Assembly: GCA_947503895.1 (NCBI GenBank)
Contig: CANNFT010000010.1
Location: forward strand, 1 to 64,000
Source of the DNA: an uncultured Saccharospirillaceae bacterium
GTDB lineage: Bacteria; Pseudomonadota; Gammaproteobacteria; Pseudomonadales; Oceanobacteraceae
Direction of reading: 5' to 3'
Length of the DNA: 64,000 nt
Under the pieces are notes generated by a model that was given only the letters and a program-made list of their open reading frames with translations, was not told the DNA's origin and did no database searches. The translations under genes and the position numbers were made by a program. Positions 45,191 to 55,037 of this stretch are shown piece after piece (within the stretch, counting starts at the first letter, position 1; each line of letters begins with the position of its first letter).

Positions 45191-45623
45191 TCTCAGATCC
45201 TTTTTTTGTTTTTCCGTCGAGAGTCAAACCGCGGGCGTGTAACGTACTGTCTGGCTAGTTGGTTATCTTGAATTAAAGGCAATTTCCGCACCAGATAAAT
45301 AGTTTAATGACCTAGGTTAATCGGTGCGGTTCGTTTACATGAATCAAACTTAACCATTTTATAAGGGCATTAATTGTTTGCTTTTCAAACCAGTAACGGC
45401 AAAGGATTGCCTATATTTTGCTAGGCTTAGCTAAGTGATTGATTATAGGCACGAAATTAGTGGCCCAAAGATTGCTCGACTCCCTAAATCATCGAGAATA
45501 GTTGATTGTCTTTTTGGAATTTCGCCTAAAGTCTTGGTGGCTTTAGTCGATAGTTGAATCGATAAGAAAATCTCTAAGCTTTCGGTACATATTGACCTGA
45601 ATACATTGATAAGAGTAATCACC
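45191..45623. other. Divergent intergenic region between the formyltransferase and 2OG-GSCFA genes
   Basis: No gene is seen in these 433 bases. A sigma-54-like motif is listed separately at 45407. The region separates divergent genes and so should hold promoters for both. Confidence 0.5.
45407..45422 (+). promoter_or_regulatory. Possible degenerate sigma-54 promoter
   Basis: TTGCCTATATTTTGCT shares 15 of 16 bases with the pse promoter at 35796. The conserved -24 GG is TG here, so activity is doubtful. It lies about 200 bases before the 2OG-GSCFA gene. Confidence 0.3.
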
Positions 45624-47738
45624 ATGAATTCAAAATTTCAAACTGACTATAGCCTACTCCCTCAAATGTATAAAACCATTGAGGCAGAGTATGACGGTAT
45701 ATTTGGATATACAAATCTGCATCAGGTGGCGGTAGAGAAATCGAATATTAAGCGTGATTCGCAATATCAAATGGCCAATAACCAGCATATTGCGTATTAC
45801 CAATCTTTGGATGAGCAAGGCATAGACCGCGCCTATGCATTACTAGATGAGAACCCAACCCTGAGATTTAATGACGATGTGCGGGAATTATTAAGATCGG
45901 TGTTGACGCCAGAGGTCGATCGGGAAATTAAAAACTATTTTGGATCTCATTACGCGATTATGTTCTATTCCAGCCGAAATATTACGATTGATAGTCGAGA
46001 AACCAATCCGTCTACTCGTTGGCATTGCGATGGGGCACCGACTAAATCGGCCATGGTAATGTGTTATCTAAACGGCGAAGACGATCACCACTCTTCAACC
46101 TTATTTTTAGATAACAAGACCACCAACACGCTCAAAGAATTAGGTTATATATATTGCAGAGTCTGTGATCGTCATGAGCACATTGATGATTTATTAACGG
46201 AAAATGGCATAGACAGCGAGATTCATCGCCATGATTTTAAGCCTGGTGAGACGATTATTTTTGGCGCTTCTCAAGTGGCACATCGGGCAGAAATTCCGAA
46301 GGAGGGTACCACTCGTACGACCATTGATATTTGCTTAATTCCTTCTCCCGTGCCTTGGGATGAAGCCATTGATAAAGGGTTTACACCTAGAAATGAGTGT
46401 GTTCATTATAAAGGCCAATCGAATCGATTGCTAAAAGTAGTGAATGAATACACAGAGCCATCGACTTCCAAACAGTCCGATCCGTCTGACCACCTCGAAT
46501 CCATTGTGATTACAGGTCGTGGAGGTATTACCTCTGAGGCTTCGCTTAAGCTGCATTTAGAGTCGATTTTTAAGGACAAGCATTATGCGAATGGATTATT
46601 TCAACGTATTTTATTAAACCCAGTTGATTATCATTCCCTTACAGTGAATGAACTGATTTTGTTGCTTAAAAAATCATTTAGTGATGGCCTCAATTGGGGC
46701 GGGGCATTTAATGCAATAGATTTAAGAAATCTAGGCGATCTTATTGAATACGAACAGCGCTACTTGGACTCTTCTACTCGGTTTGTGACGACTAATAAAC
46801 CGAACCCAGAGGCTGTTATGTGGCCAATCCCCAATCATGCTAAATACCCTAAATCAAAATTTAACATGTTGCCCTATGTTAAAACTCACAAGATTATGTC
46901 GAAAGATACGCCGATTGGTTCCGCCGGTTCTTGTTTTGCCATGGAGATTGCGAAAGTATTACAAAAAGAGGGCTTTAACTATGTCATAAGCGAGTTGGGT
47001 GAGAATCCACAAGAAGAAGCCATTATTGATGGTTATCAGCTAGGCAGTAAACGGGCGCTTTATAGTTCGAATTTTGGCATTTTATTTAATACACCTAGCT
47101 TACGTCAGATCGCGGAAAAAGCCTTTGGCGAGCGGGAGTTTACGCGGTATCTTGTGGAAGCTGAAAACGGCTTATATTTAGACCCCTATCGTGAGAATGT
47201 GTATTTTAAATCGCAAGAAAACTACCAGCGTGATTATCCCAAGCACGTAGCGGCAATTCAGCATACGCTCATGAACAGTGAAGTGTTTGTTTTTACCGCA
47301 GGATTGAATGAGTGTTGGGAACTGGTGGACGGTACGGTTATTTCCCGAAATCCAAGAAATGGATTCTTCCACTTGATGAAGCATCGAGTGTTAACAGTTG
47401 AAGAAAATGTGAATAATATCATCTCCTTTTTTGATATGGTGAAAAAACGCAACCCTAAATTTAAATTGGTATTAACATTATCCCCCATACCGCTGCTGGC
47501 GACAGGTCGGGCAGATGAATATCACATTCTCGAAGCCAATACGCATTCGAAAGCAGTGCTCAGAGTCGCACTTGATGAGGTTGTCAAATATCATGAAGAT
47601 ATTTTCTATTTGCCTAGCTACGAGCTGGTGACAGAGTGCATGCCTTCCGCTTGGAAAGAAGATCACCGACATGTCACCGATGAAACAGTCGGTAAAGTCA
47701 TTGGCATGTTCAAAGAAATGTTCGTTAAAACGGTGTAG
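45624..47738 (+). CDS. Two-domain protein: 2OG-Fe(II) oxygenase-like plus GSCFA domain
   Basis: The protein (704 aa from ATG 45624) has two regions. Residues about 60-245 show a 2OG-oxygenase triad: H134 and D136 in RWHCDGAPT, H220 in SQVAHRAEIP and R231 in TTRTTID. Residues about 415-704 form a GSCFA domain starting PIGSAGSCFAMEIAKVL (435-439 the name motif), an SGNH-hydrolase-like family. FTAGLNECWELVDG and SPIPLLAT are its further blocks. GSCFA proteins are thought to act on sugars or acyl groups. The gene lies between pse and maf genes and is isolated on its strand. A role in modifying the flagellar glycan is inferred. The substrate is unknown. Confidence 0.75.
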   Translation: MNSKFQTDYSLLPQMYKTIEAEYDGIFGYTNLHQVAVEKSNIKRDSQYQMANNQHIAYYQSLDEQGIDRAYALLDENPTLRFNDDVRELLRSVLTPEVDREIKNYFGSHYAIMFYSSRNITIDSRETNPSTRWHCDGAPTKSAMVMCYLNGEDDHHSSTLFLDNKTTNTLKELGYIYCRVCDRHEHIDDLLTENGIDSEIHRHDFKPGETIIFGASQVAHRAEIPKEGTTRTTIDICLIPSPVPWDEAIDKGFTPRNECVHYKGQSNRLLKVVNEYTEPSTSKQSDPSDHLESIVITGRGGITSEASLKLHLESIFKDKHYANGLFQRILLNPVDYHSLTVNELILLLKKSFSDGLNWGGAFNAIDLRNLGDLIEYEQRYLDSSTRFVTTNKPNPEAVMWPIPNHAKYPKSKFNMLPYVKTHKIMSKDTPIGSAGSCFAMEIAKVLQKEGFNYVISELGENPQEEAIIDGYQLGSKRALYSSNFGILFNTPSLRQIAEKAFGEREFTRYLVEAENGLYLDPYRENVYFKSQENYQRDYPKHVAAIQHTLMNSEVFVFTAGLNECWELVDGTVISRNPRNGFFHLMKHRVLTVEENVNNIISFFDMVKKRNPKFKLVLTLSPIPLLATGRADEYHILEANTHSKAVLRVALDEVVKYHEDIFYLPSYELVTECMPSAWKEDHRHVTDETVGKVIGMFKEMFVKTV

Positions 47739-47875
47739 AAGGGTATCTATCGGTAATAAATAATGGCTGGTGCACCTTACGAATGTCCGTCACCAGCCCA
47801 TTTATCGTACAATTCAAACAATAAAAACGGTGGGTTAATTTGTTAATGGTTGGCCACTTATTTATTAAGAGCGGA

Positions 47876-49942
47876 TTACTCAGGTTCGGATGTGGATACC
47901 CATAGCCAAGGGTCCTTCTCAATATCAAACTCTTTATGTACGACTTTTTTGAAATGTTTACTGATCTTTCTCATGGTGGCAATAGATTGAATCTTCCAAG
48001 AAGCAATCCAATTATTTCTCACATCTTCATCCTCTATGCAATAGGCATGAGAGTAGCCGATGTAAAAGAGATGCCAAATTGACCCTCGTATAAAGAAATA
48101 GAAGGCCGGTATTTTTGCTTTTATTTGTTTTTCTAAAAAGACCGATGCATGGTTAATTTGTACCGTCAAGCTGTATATGTTCGGTTCGATTTTTTCAATT
48201 TCACTGATGATGTAATTCCCGAGTTCGTCGATGTTGTGTTCTAATACATTAATTCGGTCCGTCACCATTTCGTGACCTAGACGTTTATCATTTTTGGAGA
48301 ATTGTCGTTCGTAGAACAGCTGCTTTAACGCTCCTCCCTCTTTTTCAGATATGTAATTTAGATCCAGTTTGCCCGCCTCGATCCACTCGGCATTTTCGAA
48401 GGTGGCGCCGTCAGAACAATAGCGAAGCTGTGTCGTTTTCTTAAAGGCTAATGCGCAGGTCTCAATGGTTCTTTTTGCGGTGTAAAGAATGGGTTTGGTT
48501 TTAACTTTTGCACCGTTTACGCCATCAATGGTTAGTTTGGCCTCTTCTTTTACTTTTGCACCTGTCGATAAAACACTGTCTTTCGTGGTGTAATAAACCG
48601 ATCCTTTAGCATGATGATCATTGGTATCGCGATATCCCATATCGGTGCCAAACAGGTAAATATTTTTGAATCCCCAGTGCATAAACAATGCAATCGCCGC
48701 ATTCGTGCAAGTGGGTGTACCACGCCCAACGGCGCTGTCTTTATCGCCAAATAAGAAATTGGTAACGCTTTCAGCTTTGAAATACATGGTTTTTTGACGA
48801 AAGAATTGATACACGCGGGGCGGTAATTGGCTTGGGCCAATAACAGGAATGTCTTTCAGCCATTCTGTATCAGGGAACTCCTCCAAGGATGTCAGCGTCA
48901 CCAAATGGGATTCCAATTCGATGTGTACATCAGGCCGGATACCATAGTGGTAGAGTGAGTGAATGGCCGTTCCACAAGAAACCACTAACGCTCTACCTTG
49001 GTTGGCCTGTATTTCTTCGATGCGACTATCTAAGGATGGTCCGCCGCCGACGATGAAAACCGGTAACGGAATCAATTCCGGTAAATTCGGGCGAATAATC
49101 GGGTAATTGGCGTACATGTTATGTAGGCAATTATTTAGCTGATAAATTTCATCATCATAAAATCCCCATACGGTTGTAAATGCATGGGTATCTTCATTTA
49201 TTTTTTGTGTAAGGCGCTGATAGATATCCATACCTAAATGATTGATAAACATGGTCGTTAAAGGGTAGAGCGGGCAATGACAACTTAGGTATCGCATTTC
49301 ATTGGCGATCATATTCAATTCATTTTTAAATGGGCCAATGGTGAAATGAATATTAATGTCTTTATCATCCAAAAATGGTTGGCAAATGGCTTCCCAATCA
49401 ATGGTGTACAGTGAAGCGGCAAATAATTCAGCTTCCGGTTCCAGAATCAAACAGTTGATGACTTTTTGTTCGCTTAAAAATTCGCTGATGTGGTAACCCG
49501 CCCCCACACCATTGAATACCATGACCGGGTAGAAGTCAGGAATTTGATAGCCGCGATAATCATTGCGAGTTAACGGTGAGGATGCGATCAGTTCGGTGCA
49601 CTCCATGTGAAACAAACGGGGCAATATATACCCGCTAAACGGAGGTGGTACGGTCACAATTCGCTTACCCTTGGCGAAATGTTCGTAGAATGAACTCAAT
49701 TCCTCTTTCGCTCTGGAGATGGGTCTATCGTTATAAATAGACTGACCATTTTTTACGATATCTAATTGATTATTATGGGTATTTAGGCTGACGGCATATT
49801 CTTTTAATTTGAAATCTTGGAAAGTCTCATAAATTTGGTGATGGAAGGATTTAAAAAATTGTAGGTTTTTTTCTCGTCTTTTTTGGGCGTCGTTTAATAT
49901 ATCTGCTTGCGTGGCTGATAAATTGGTTAACTCAACACTCAT
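47876..49942 (-). CDS. Maf-type motility accessory factor (flagellin glycosyltransferase)
   Basis: The protein (688 aa from the ATG at 49942, where GGAG lies just before) contains the central DUF115/MptE-like domain with FIVGGGPSLDSRIEEIQANQ, then LVVSCGTAIHSLYHYGIRPD and TCTNAAIALFMHWGFKNIYL with FGTDMGYRD. Maf proteins transfer nonulosonic acids such as pseudaminic acid from CMP-sugar to Ser or Thr of flagellin. It is divergent from the flagellin gene, the expected arrangement. Alternative start 49972 has no ribosome-binding site. Confidence 0.9.
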   Translation of the reverse strand: MSVELTNLSATQADILNDAQKRREKNLQFFKSFHHQIYETFQDFKLKEYAVSLNTHNNQLDIVKNGQSIYNDRPISRAKEELSSFYEHFAKGKRIVTVPPPFSGYILPRLFHMECTELIASSPLTRNDYRGYQIPDFYPVMVFNGVGAGYHISEFLSEQKVINCLILEPEAELFAASLYTIDWEAICQPFLDDKDINIHFTIGPFKNELNMIANEMRYLSCHCPLYPLTTMFINHLGMDIYQRLTQKINEDTHAFTTVWGFYDDEIYQLNNCLHNMYANYPIIRPNLPELIPLPVFIVGGGPSLDSRIEEIQANQGRALVVSCGTAIHSLYHYGIRPDVHIELESHLVTLTSLEEFPDTEWLKDIPVIGPSQLPPRVYQFFRQKTMYFKAESVTNFLFGDKDSAVGRGTPTCTNAAIALFMHWGFKNIYLFGTDMGYRDTNDHHAKGSVYYTTKDSVLSTGAKVKEEAKLTIDGVNGAKVKTKPILYTAKRTIETCALAFKKTTQLRYCSDGATFENAEWIEAGKLDLNYISEKEGGALKQLFYERQFSKNDKRLGHEMVTDRINVLEHNIDELGNYIISEIEKIEPNIYSLTVQINHASVFLEKQIKAKIPAFYFFIRGSIWHLFYIGYSHAYCIEDEDVRNNWIASWKIQSIATMRKISKHFKKVVHKEFDIEKDPWLWVSTSEPE

Positions 49943-50273
49943 TGTGCACTCCGCCCGTCCATAAATTGACAACCTCTGTGAAAAGCTTAGGCAGCAATGT
50001 CTGTACCACTCTACTTAATAAATCACACGGCTTTTCGTTTCTTCCGTACGATTCATTTCTTCTCTACTGATATGTCCTAATGGATTGGCGGTTCATCGAC
50101 GTCGTATTCATCAGTAGCTAAATAGCGTTTGTGACTAAAGAGGAAGGTTTTAATCCAAATAGGGTATGTAAAGCGATTAAAGTAGGCACATAAATGGTCG
50201 CTATTAAGTGTGAAGAGATAAATTTCCGAACTGGCAGTCATTGTGTTGCCTGTCGGTTAATAAGGAGAGTGTT
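49943..50273. other. Divergent region between maf and flagellin genes
   Basis: No gene is seen. It carries the flagellin sigma-28-like promoter (50178-50204) and a strong ribosome-binding site, TAAGGAGAG, before the flagellin ATG at 50274. Promoters for maf must also lie here but are not identified. Confidence 0.6.
50178..50204 (+). promoter_or_regulatory. Sigma-28-like promoter of the flagellin gene
   Basis: TAAAGTAG, exactly 11 bases, then GTCGCTAT. The -35 box is good and the -10 box matches 5 of 8 consensus positions. It lies 69 bases before the flagellin ATG. Confidence 0.55.
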
Positions 50274-53200
50274 ATGCCACAAATCATTAATACCAACATT
50301 GCCTCATTGACTGCGCAGAGAAATCTGAACAAGTCGCAATCGGCAAACCAGACCGCCTTGGAAAGACTGTCTTCCGGTTTGAGAATTAACAGTGCGAAAG
50401 ATGACGCCGCAGGTTTGGCGATATCCACGCGGTTTAGTTCTCAAATAAGGGGTTTAAACGTCGCCATTCGAAACGCAGGCGATGGTATATCACTCGCCCA
50501 AACCGCAGAAGGTGCCTTAGGCACCATGAACGATAACTTACAGCGTATTCGTGAGTTGGCGGTTCAGTCTGCAAACGCCACTAACTCCGATGTTGACCGT
50601 CAGGCGCTGCAAGATGAGGTTTCACAGCTGGTTGCTGAGATCACGCGAACAGCCGATGAGACAGACTTCAACGGTCGTAAATTACTGGATGGTTCCTTTG
50701 CTGCCACCTTCCAAATCGGTGCAAATGCAGGTCAAACAGTCGACGTGTCGATTGCTCAGTTAACCGCAGATAAGCTTGGAGCGGGTAAAGAGTCCGGTGT
50801 TTCCGCACTCGGTACAGACTCAGCGATTGCCAATGGTGATTTGGTTATCAACGGTGTGGGTGTCAGCGCATCGTCTGCAACGGATGATACAGCGTCGACA
50901 GCAGGCTCAGACCGATCTGCGATCGCAAAAGCCGCGACCATTAACGAAGTCTCGACCCAGTCAGGCGTTCGAGCTGAGGTCAATGAAAACGTTGCAGCGG
51001 GTACGGCTCAAGTGGCCACCGCCACAGACGGCGCGATTACACTCAATAATGTCAGAATTGAGATCGCAACCGGTGGTGTAGATGAAGCGGCGGATAGGGC
51101 ATCGGTGGTCCAAGCTATTAATGCGGTGGCTAATCAAACCGGTGTAACAGCGGTAGACACAGGCGATGTGGCAACCGGTATTAACCTCGTTGCAGCGGAT
51201 GGTCGAAATATCGACTTGGTGTACAACAAATTTGATGACAATGGCAACTCATTTGCCAATGCCGTGACGGCAGCTGCGACTGGGCTGGCGTTTGGTGGTA
51301 CGGGGGCCAATGGAGCGGTTGCTACAGCCGCGACCATTTCCGGTGTCGGCACCGTATCAACGTTGACGACATTAGCAGGGGCATTCTCACTCAGTATTGA
51401 CGGTGAAGAAGCGATTACGGTGACCTTATCCGGAACCGGTGCCGCGATTGATGATGTGGTGTCCTCCTTGCAAAACGCGATTGATACCGCGATTTCCGCC
51501 GCTAACTTTGATGTTGGTGTCACGGTGAGTCAAACAAACGGTGTGGTTTCCATTACCTCCAACTCCACTGGGCCGAACTCATCATTGGTACTATCGGGAG
51601 TGGCAACCGGCGGTGCGGCGAGTGCAACGGAAATCACCTCAATATTAGGTCTGGGAACCGGTGGTGGTGCAGGTGTCACACTTTCAGTTACAGACTTTGA
51701 TGCCGTCTATTTATCCAGCGAAGGTACCGATGGAGCCTCGAATACACAGGCGAATTACGTTGGTGCAGTTGGTTTGTTAGAGAATGACGGAACGGCTCGA
51801 AACCAAGCTACCACCACCATCACAACAGGTTCAGTGGCCTTCACCATAGAAGTCGATGGTGGCGCAGCTGTAAACGTATCGGTGGCAGCAGAAATAGCCG
51901 CCTTTGATACAGTGGGCGATCTCGCGACGTATGCGGCGCAACTGCAAACCGCGATTAATACGCAGTTAACGGCTGATGGCCAAACCGGCAGCGTGGTTGT
52001 CAGTATTGATGATGGATTCCGGTTAAACATTCGGTCCGCGGAAGAGGGTGCTGATTCTCAAATAAGGATCACTTCTGTGGGTAGCCAAGCTGAGTTCATC
52101 GGTATCTTCAGTGCGACTGTGAGCGTCTCACCAAATGATGGTGTGCTTGGCGCAAACGGTGTCGACAACGCCTCAGAAACCTATGAAGGGTCCATTACCT
52201 TACGCTCGATCAACGGCGATGACATTGTCATTAATGCAGGCAGCGGTAACCTAGCGAGTACCGGATTGGAATCTGGTCGATTCCAAGCAGGTCAAGCCTA
52301 TGCGTCCTCTCAGTCTCGAGCCGTATCCGGTGCCATTGCCACTCAGGGTGCAGTGGTTGGCCAGCGACACACCGCTGGTGGTTTGGATGATGCCGTCATC
52401 GGCACCTTTGCGACCCTCACTGCTACGTTCACCATTGAGGTAGACGGCGGTGACGCTGTGGCCGTGACGTTAGATGTTGCTGCGACGGCTTCGGAGCTGG
52501 ATAGCCTAAGCAACTACCTCACTGCCTTAGAGTCTCAAATCAACTCCGATCTAGCGTCAGATGGACAGTCCGCCAGTGTCTCGGTGAGTGTGAATGATGA
52601 CAGTCAATTGGTCATCACCTCTAATCGATTCGGTAGCGGCTCCGGCATCGAAATCTCCGCCGTTCACACCGGTACCACAGACGCATTAGGTTTGTTCAAT
52701 AACCTCGATAACTTTGGGGTGGATGGGGCTACAGCGACCCAAGGCTCGATCTTAGGTGTCGGTGATGCCACAACCGTAGGTGCAGGTGTCGGCCAGGTCT
52801 TCTCAACCGCACTGAATGACGGTAATACAAACGGCGCGATTGCAGCAGAGACATTGCGAATCAGCGTAGACGGTGGTGAAACCATTGACGTGGATATTGC
52901 CGCGACCAACATCAGTGTGGCCGCAGCCGCCATCAGTTACGTCGAAGATGCCATCAACGATGCGCTTACGTCTGAAGGGCAGACGGGTTCGGTGTCCGTT
53001 GCCATCAGCAATGAAGGCTATGTGACCATCACCTCGAACAGCATTGGTTCAGGCTCCAGCGTTGAAATCCTTGCGGGTTCCACCACGGCCGACACCTTTA
53101 GCGGTATGGCGGGTCTCATCGACTACATGAAGTCAGCGCAATCGGTTGACGGTGTGGCAACACCAGACGGTCTCGACTCTGGTGACCTGGTGCTGAATGG

Positions 53201-54164
53201 TGTCGCCATCGAAGCGGCCTTGGCCAGCGACGATACGGCATCGAGCACAGCGGCATTGTCCAGCAGCAAGCAGGCCAGTGGTATCTCCATGGCGGCAGCG
53301 ATAAACCGAGCCACCGAGCAAACCGGTGTCACTGCGACGGTGAATGCGACGACCCTAGATGGTGGCTCTCAAGTGGCCGTGGCGACATCCGACACGCCGC
53401 AGCAGGGTTCCATCATAGTTAATGGTGTTGAAACGGCGGTTATCACGACAAATGGTCAAAACAGCGGTGCAGATGACCGCACGGCGGCCATCGACGCGAT
53501 CAATGCCATCAGTGGTCAAACCGGTGTCAAAGCCGTGGATAACGGCGAGGGTATATCCCTTGAAGCGGCCGACGGTCGAAACATCAGTGTTGTGATCAAC
53601 AACCGAGCGAAAACGGCGACAGACTCTGCGGGCTCAATTGATGCCTTAACAGGGGCGGCCATCGGGCTGAATGTGGCGGAAGCGGATATCGGCGGAGGGG
53701 CAACCTTTGCAACGACCGCACAGACCTCCTTTAGCTCAGTCACCCTAACGGCGGCAGGCTCAATTGACATAGAGGCTGGGCAAAACGGTGCGGCGGCTCT
53801 TGAAGCGCTGGGCTTAAGGGTCGGCTCGTACGGCTCCAGTGAAGCAGGGGTATTTATCTCTGACCTCGATATCTCCACCGTTGCGGGCGCTGAGGCGGCG
53901 ATTAAAGCCCTCGATAATGCGATCGGTGCGGTGGCGAGCCAACGAGCAACACTGGGTGCGATTCAAAATCGACTGGATTCAACAGTCAGCAACTTGTCGA
54001 TCACGTCCAACAACTTGAGCGCAGCGAACTCGCGGATTCAGGATGCGGACTTTGCGGCAGAAACGGCGGAGCTTTCAAGGACACAGGTACTGCAACAGGC
54101 GGGTATCTCGATTCTTGCTCAGGCGAACGCTCAACCACAGCAAGTGCTGTCTCTACTTGGATAA
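50274..54164 (+). CDS. fliC: Giant flagellin (1296 aa) with repeated internal modules
   Basis: The N-terminus (MPQIINTNIASLTAQRNLNK, LERLSSGLRINSAKDDAAG, about 1-170) and C-terminus (about 1210-1296, ending TQVLQQAGISILAQANAQPQ) are the D0/D1 parts of ordinary flagellin. Between them lies about 1000 residues, whereas typical flagellins total 280-500. The insert has two outer segments of similar sequence (LVINGVGVSASSATDDTAS and LVLNGVAIEAALASDDTAS). Four central copies each pair an I-x-V/I-D-G-G turn with a helix and a strand ending near SxGSxSxxEI. No cysteine is visible. The insert is rich in A, S, T and G and would project from the filament. Strong ribosome-binding site. The name fliC could equally be flaA. 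Confidence 0.95.
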   Translation: MPQIINTNIASLTAQRNLNKSQSANQTALERLSSGLRINSAKDDAAGLAISTRFSSQIRGLNVAIRNAGDGISLAQTAEGALGTMNDNLQRIRELAVQSANATNSDVDRQALQDEVSQLVAEITRTADETDFNGRKLLDGSFAATFQIGANAGQTVDVSIAQLTADKLGAGKESGVSALGTDSAIANGDLVINGVGVSASSATDDTASTAGSDRSAIAKAATINEVSTQSGVRAEVNENVAAGTAQVATATDGAITLNNVRIEIATGGVDEAADRASVVQAINAVANQTGVTAVDTGDVATGINLVAADGRNIDLVYNKFDDNGNSFANAVTAAATGLAFGGTGANGAVATAATISGVGTVSTLTTLAGAFSLSIDGEEAITVTLSGTGAAIDDVVSSLQNAIDTAISAANFDVGVTVSQTNGVVSITSNSTGPNSSLVLSGVATGGAASATEITSILGLGTGGGAGVTLSVTDFDAVYLSSEGTDGASNTQANYVGAVGLLENDGTARNQATTTITTGSVAFTIEVDGGAAVNVSVAAEIAAFDTVGDLATYAAQLQTAINTQLTADGQTGSVVVSIDDGFRLNIRSAEEGADSQIRITSVGSQAEFIGIFSATVSVSPNDGVLGANGVDNASETYEGSITLRSINGDDIVINAGSGNLASTGLESGRFQAGQAYASSQSRAVSGAIATQGAVVGQRHTAGGLDDAVIGTFATLTATFTIEVDGGDAVAVTLDVAATASELDSLSNYLTALESQINSDLASDGQSASVSVSVNDDSQLVITSNRFGSGSGIEISAVHTGTTDALGLFNNLDNFGVDGATATQGSILGVGDATTVGAGVGQVFSTALNDGNTNGAIAAETLRISVDGGETIDVDIAATNISVAAAAISYVEDAINDALTSEGQTGSVSVAISNEGYVTITSNSIGSGSSVEILAGSTTADTFSGMAGLIDYMKSAQSVDGVATPDGLDSGDLVLNGVAIEAALASDDTASSTAALSSSKQASGISMAAAINRATEQTGVTATVNATTLDGGSQVAVATSDTPQQGSIIVNGVETAVITTNGQNSGADDRTAAIDAINAISGQTGVKAVDNGEGISLEAADGRNISVVINNRAKTATDSAGSIDALTGAAIGLNVAEADIGGGATFATTAQTSFSSVTLTAAGSIDIEAGQNGAAALEALGLRVGSYGSSEAGVFISDLDISTVAGAEAAIKALDNAIGAVASQRATLGAIQNRLDSTVSNLSITSNNLSAANSRIQDADFAAETAELSRTQVLQQAGISILAQANAQPQQVLSLLG
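51378..53095 (+). repeat. Four diverged ~80-residue module repeats inside the flagellin
   Basis: Copies start near 51378, 51838, 52429 and 52855. Each begins with a strand and D-G-E/D-G-G turn (FSLSIDGEEAITV, FTIEVDGGAAVNV, FTIEVDGGDAVAV, LRISVDGGETIDV), continues with a helix of the AxxxIxxAINxxL kind, and ends in VSV..ITSNSxGSxSxIEI-like strands. The copies are protein-level similar, not identical DNA repeats. Confidence 0.8.
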
Positions 54165-54174
54165 GCTAGGTGAC

Positions 54175-54205
54175 GGAGCCTCTTTATAAAAGAGGCTCCA
54201 TTCTT
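54175..54205 (+). terminator. Rho-independent terminator after the flagellin gene
   Basis: GGAGCCTCTTT (54175-54185) pairs with AAAGAGGCTCC (54189-54199) across a 3-base loop. A short T-rich tail (ATTCTT) follows. Confidence 0.8.
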
Positions 54206-54238
54206 CAAAAGATACGCGTAGCTTAAACGAGGTGATTT

Positions 54239-54634
54239 ATGAGTGAGATTAAAGCAGATATGGGAAGGGCGGAAACGCTGTCTCGCAATCCGCTTGCCAC
54301 TGCACCTCCAACTGATGCGGTTACGAAAGTTTCAGATCACATCAAAACGGAAGTAAGCGGCAAAGATATACCGCCAGTAGAAGTCACAGCCAAAAACACG
54401 GAAGTCGATAGTCGGGCAGTGGAAGAAGCGGTATCAAAGTTAAACGATTACGTGCAGACCACCGCACGAACGCTTAACTTTCAGGTGGACGACGAGAGCG
54501 GCAAAACAGTCATAAAGGTATTTGACCGCAGCTCATCAGAGCTGATTCGTCAGATCCCCAGCGAGCTGGCCCTAGAATTGGCCAGGAAGCTAAACGAAGA
54601 AGAGCCTTCGTTACTGTTTTCTGCGCAAGTTTGA
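54239..54634 (+). CDS. flaG: FlaG-family protein
   Basis: The 131-residue protein has a variable N-terminal half and the conserved FlaG C-terminus LNFQVDDESGKTVIKVFDRS followed by SSELIRQIPSELALELARKL. FlaG proteins occur between flagellin and fliD in polar flagellates and influence filament length. The position here fits exactly. Molecular role is not well known. Confidence 0.9.
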   Translation: MSEIKADMGRAETLSRNPLATAPPTDAVTKVSDHIKTEVSGKDIPPVEVTAKNTEVDSRAVEEAVSKLNDYVQTTARTLNFQVDDESGKTVIKVFDRSSSELIRQIPSELALELARKLNEEEPSLLFSAQV

Positions 54635-54733
54635 GGTAGCAGGAGCTGGTTTTCCGGTGACGTATTAGAAACGGAATTGTCAGTCGGTTGTGACCTTTCA
54701 TACGACAAACTTCTAAAAAGAAGTTCATGTGAG

Positions 54734-54770
54734 CCTCATGGTGGCCGATAAGGTAACCATGGGGTTTTTT
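54734..54770 (+). terminator. Terminator after flaG
   Basis: CCTCATGGT (54734-54742) pairs with ACCATGGGG (54756-54764), with one G-T wobble. TTTTTT (54765-54770) follows. Confidence 0.75.
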
Positions 54771-55037
54771 AATGGTGAAAAAAAAGCAGTTTAGGGAGAC
54801 AGGCACAGCAATTGCGTAGAGAAGGATAGGCAAGAAGGATCATCGCTAGGGAGTCAGGCACTGGACTGATCGCAGGGAGTAGCATGGACGCATCTGTAGA
54901 AGATCACATGGAGTGGCAGGCCAACTTGCATTCACAGCCAAATGGAATATCGCCATGGAAGGTGTCTCTAATACCCCTCATCGTTTATTGATCAAACAAA
55001 GCCGTCAACACCGGTTATATTCAATGCGGAGAACAAC
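54771..55037. other. flaG-fliD intergenic region
   Basis: No gene or clear promoter is seen after the terminator. A FliD promoter should lie here or upstream of flaG. Confidence 0.5.

Noticed and set aside
50232..50250. A sigma-54 promoter before the flagellin gene (TGGCAG...TTGCC)
   Set aside because: The GG and GC elements are 15 rather than 12 bases apart. The sigma-28-like site upstream is the better choice.
54744..54751. A sigma-28 -10 element (GCCGATAA) for fliD
   Set aside because: No -35 box lies 11 bases upstream, and the sequence is the loop of the flaG terminator.
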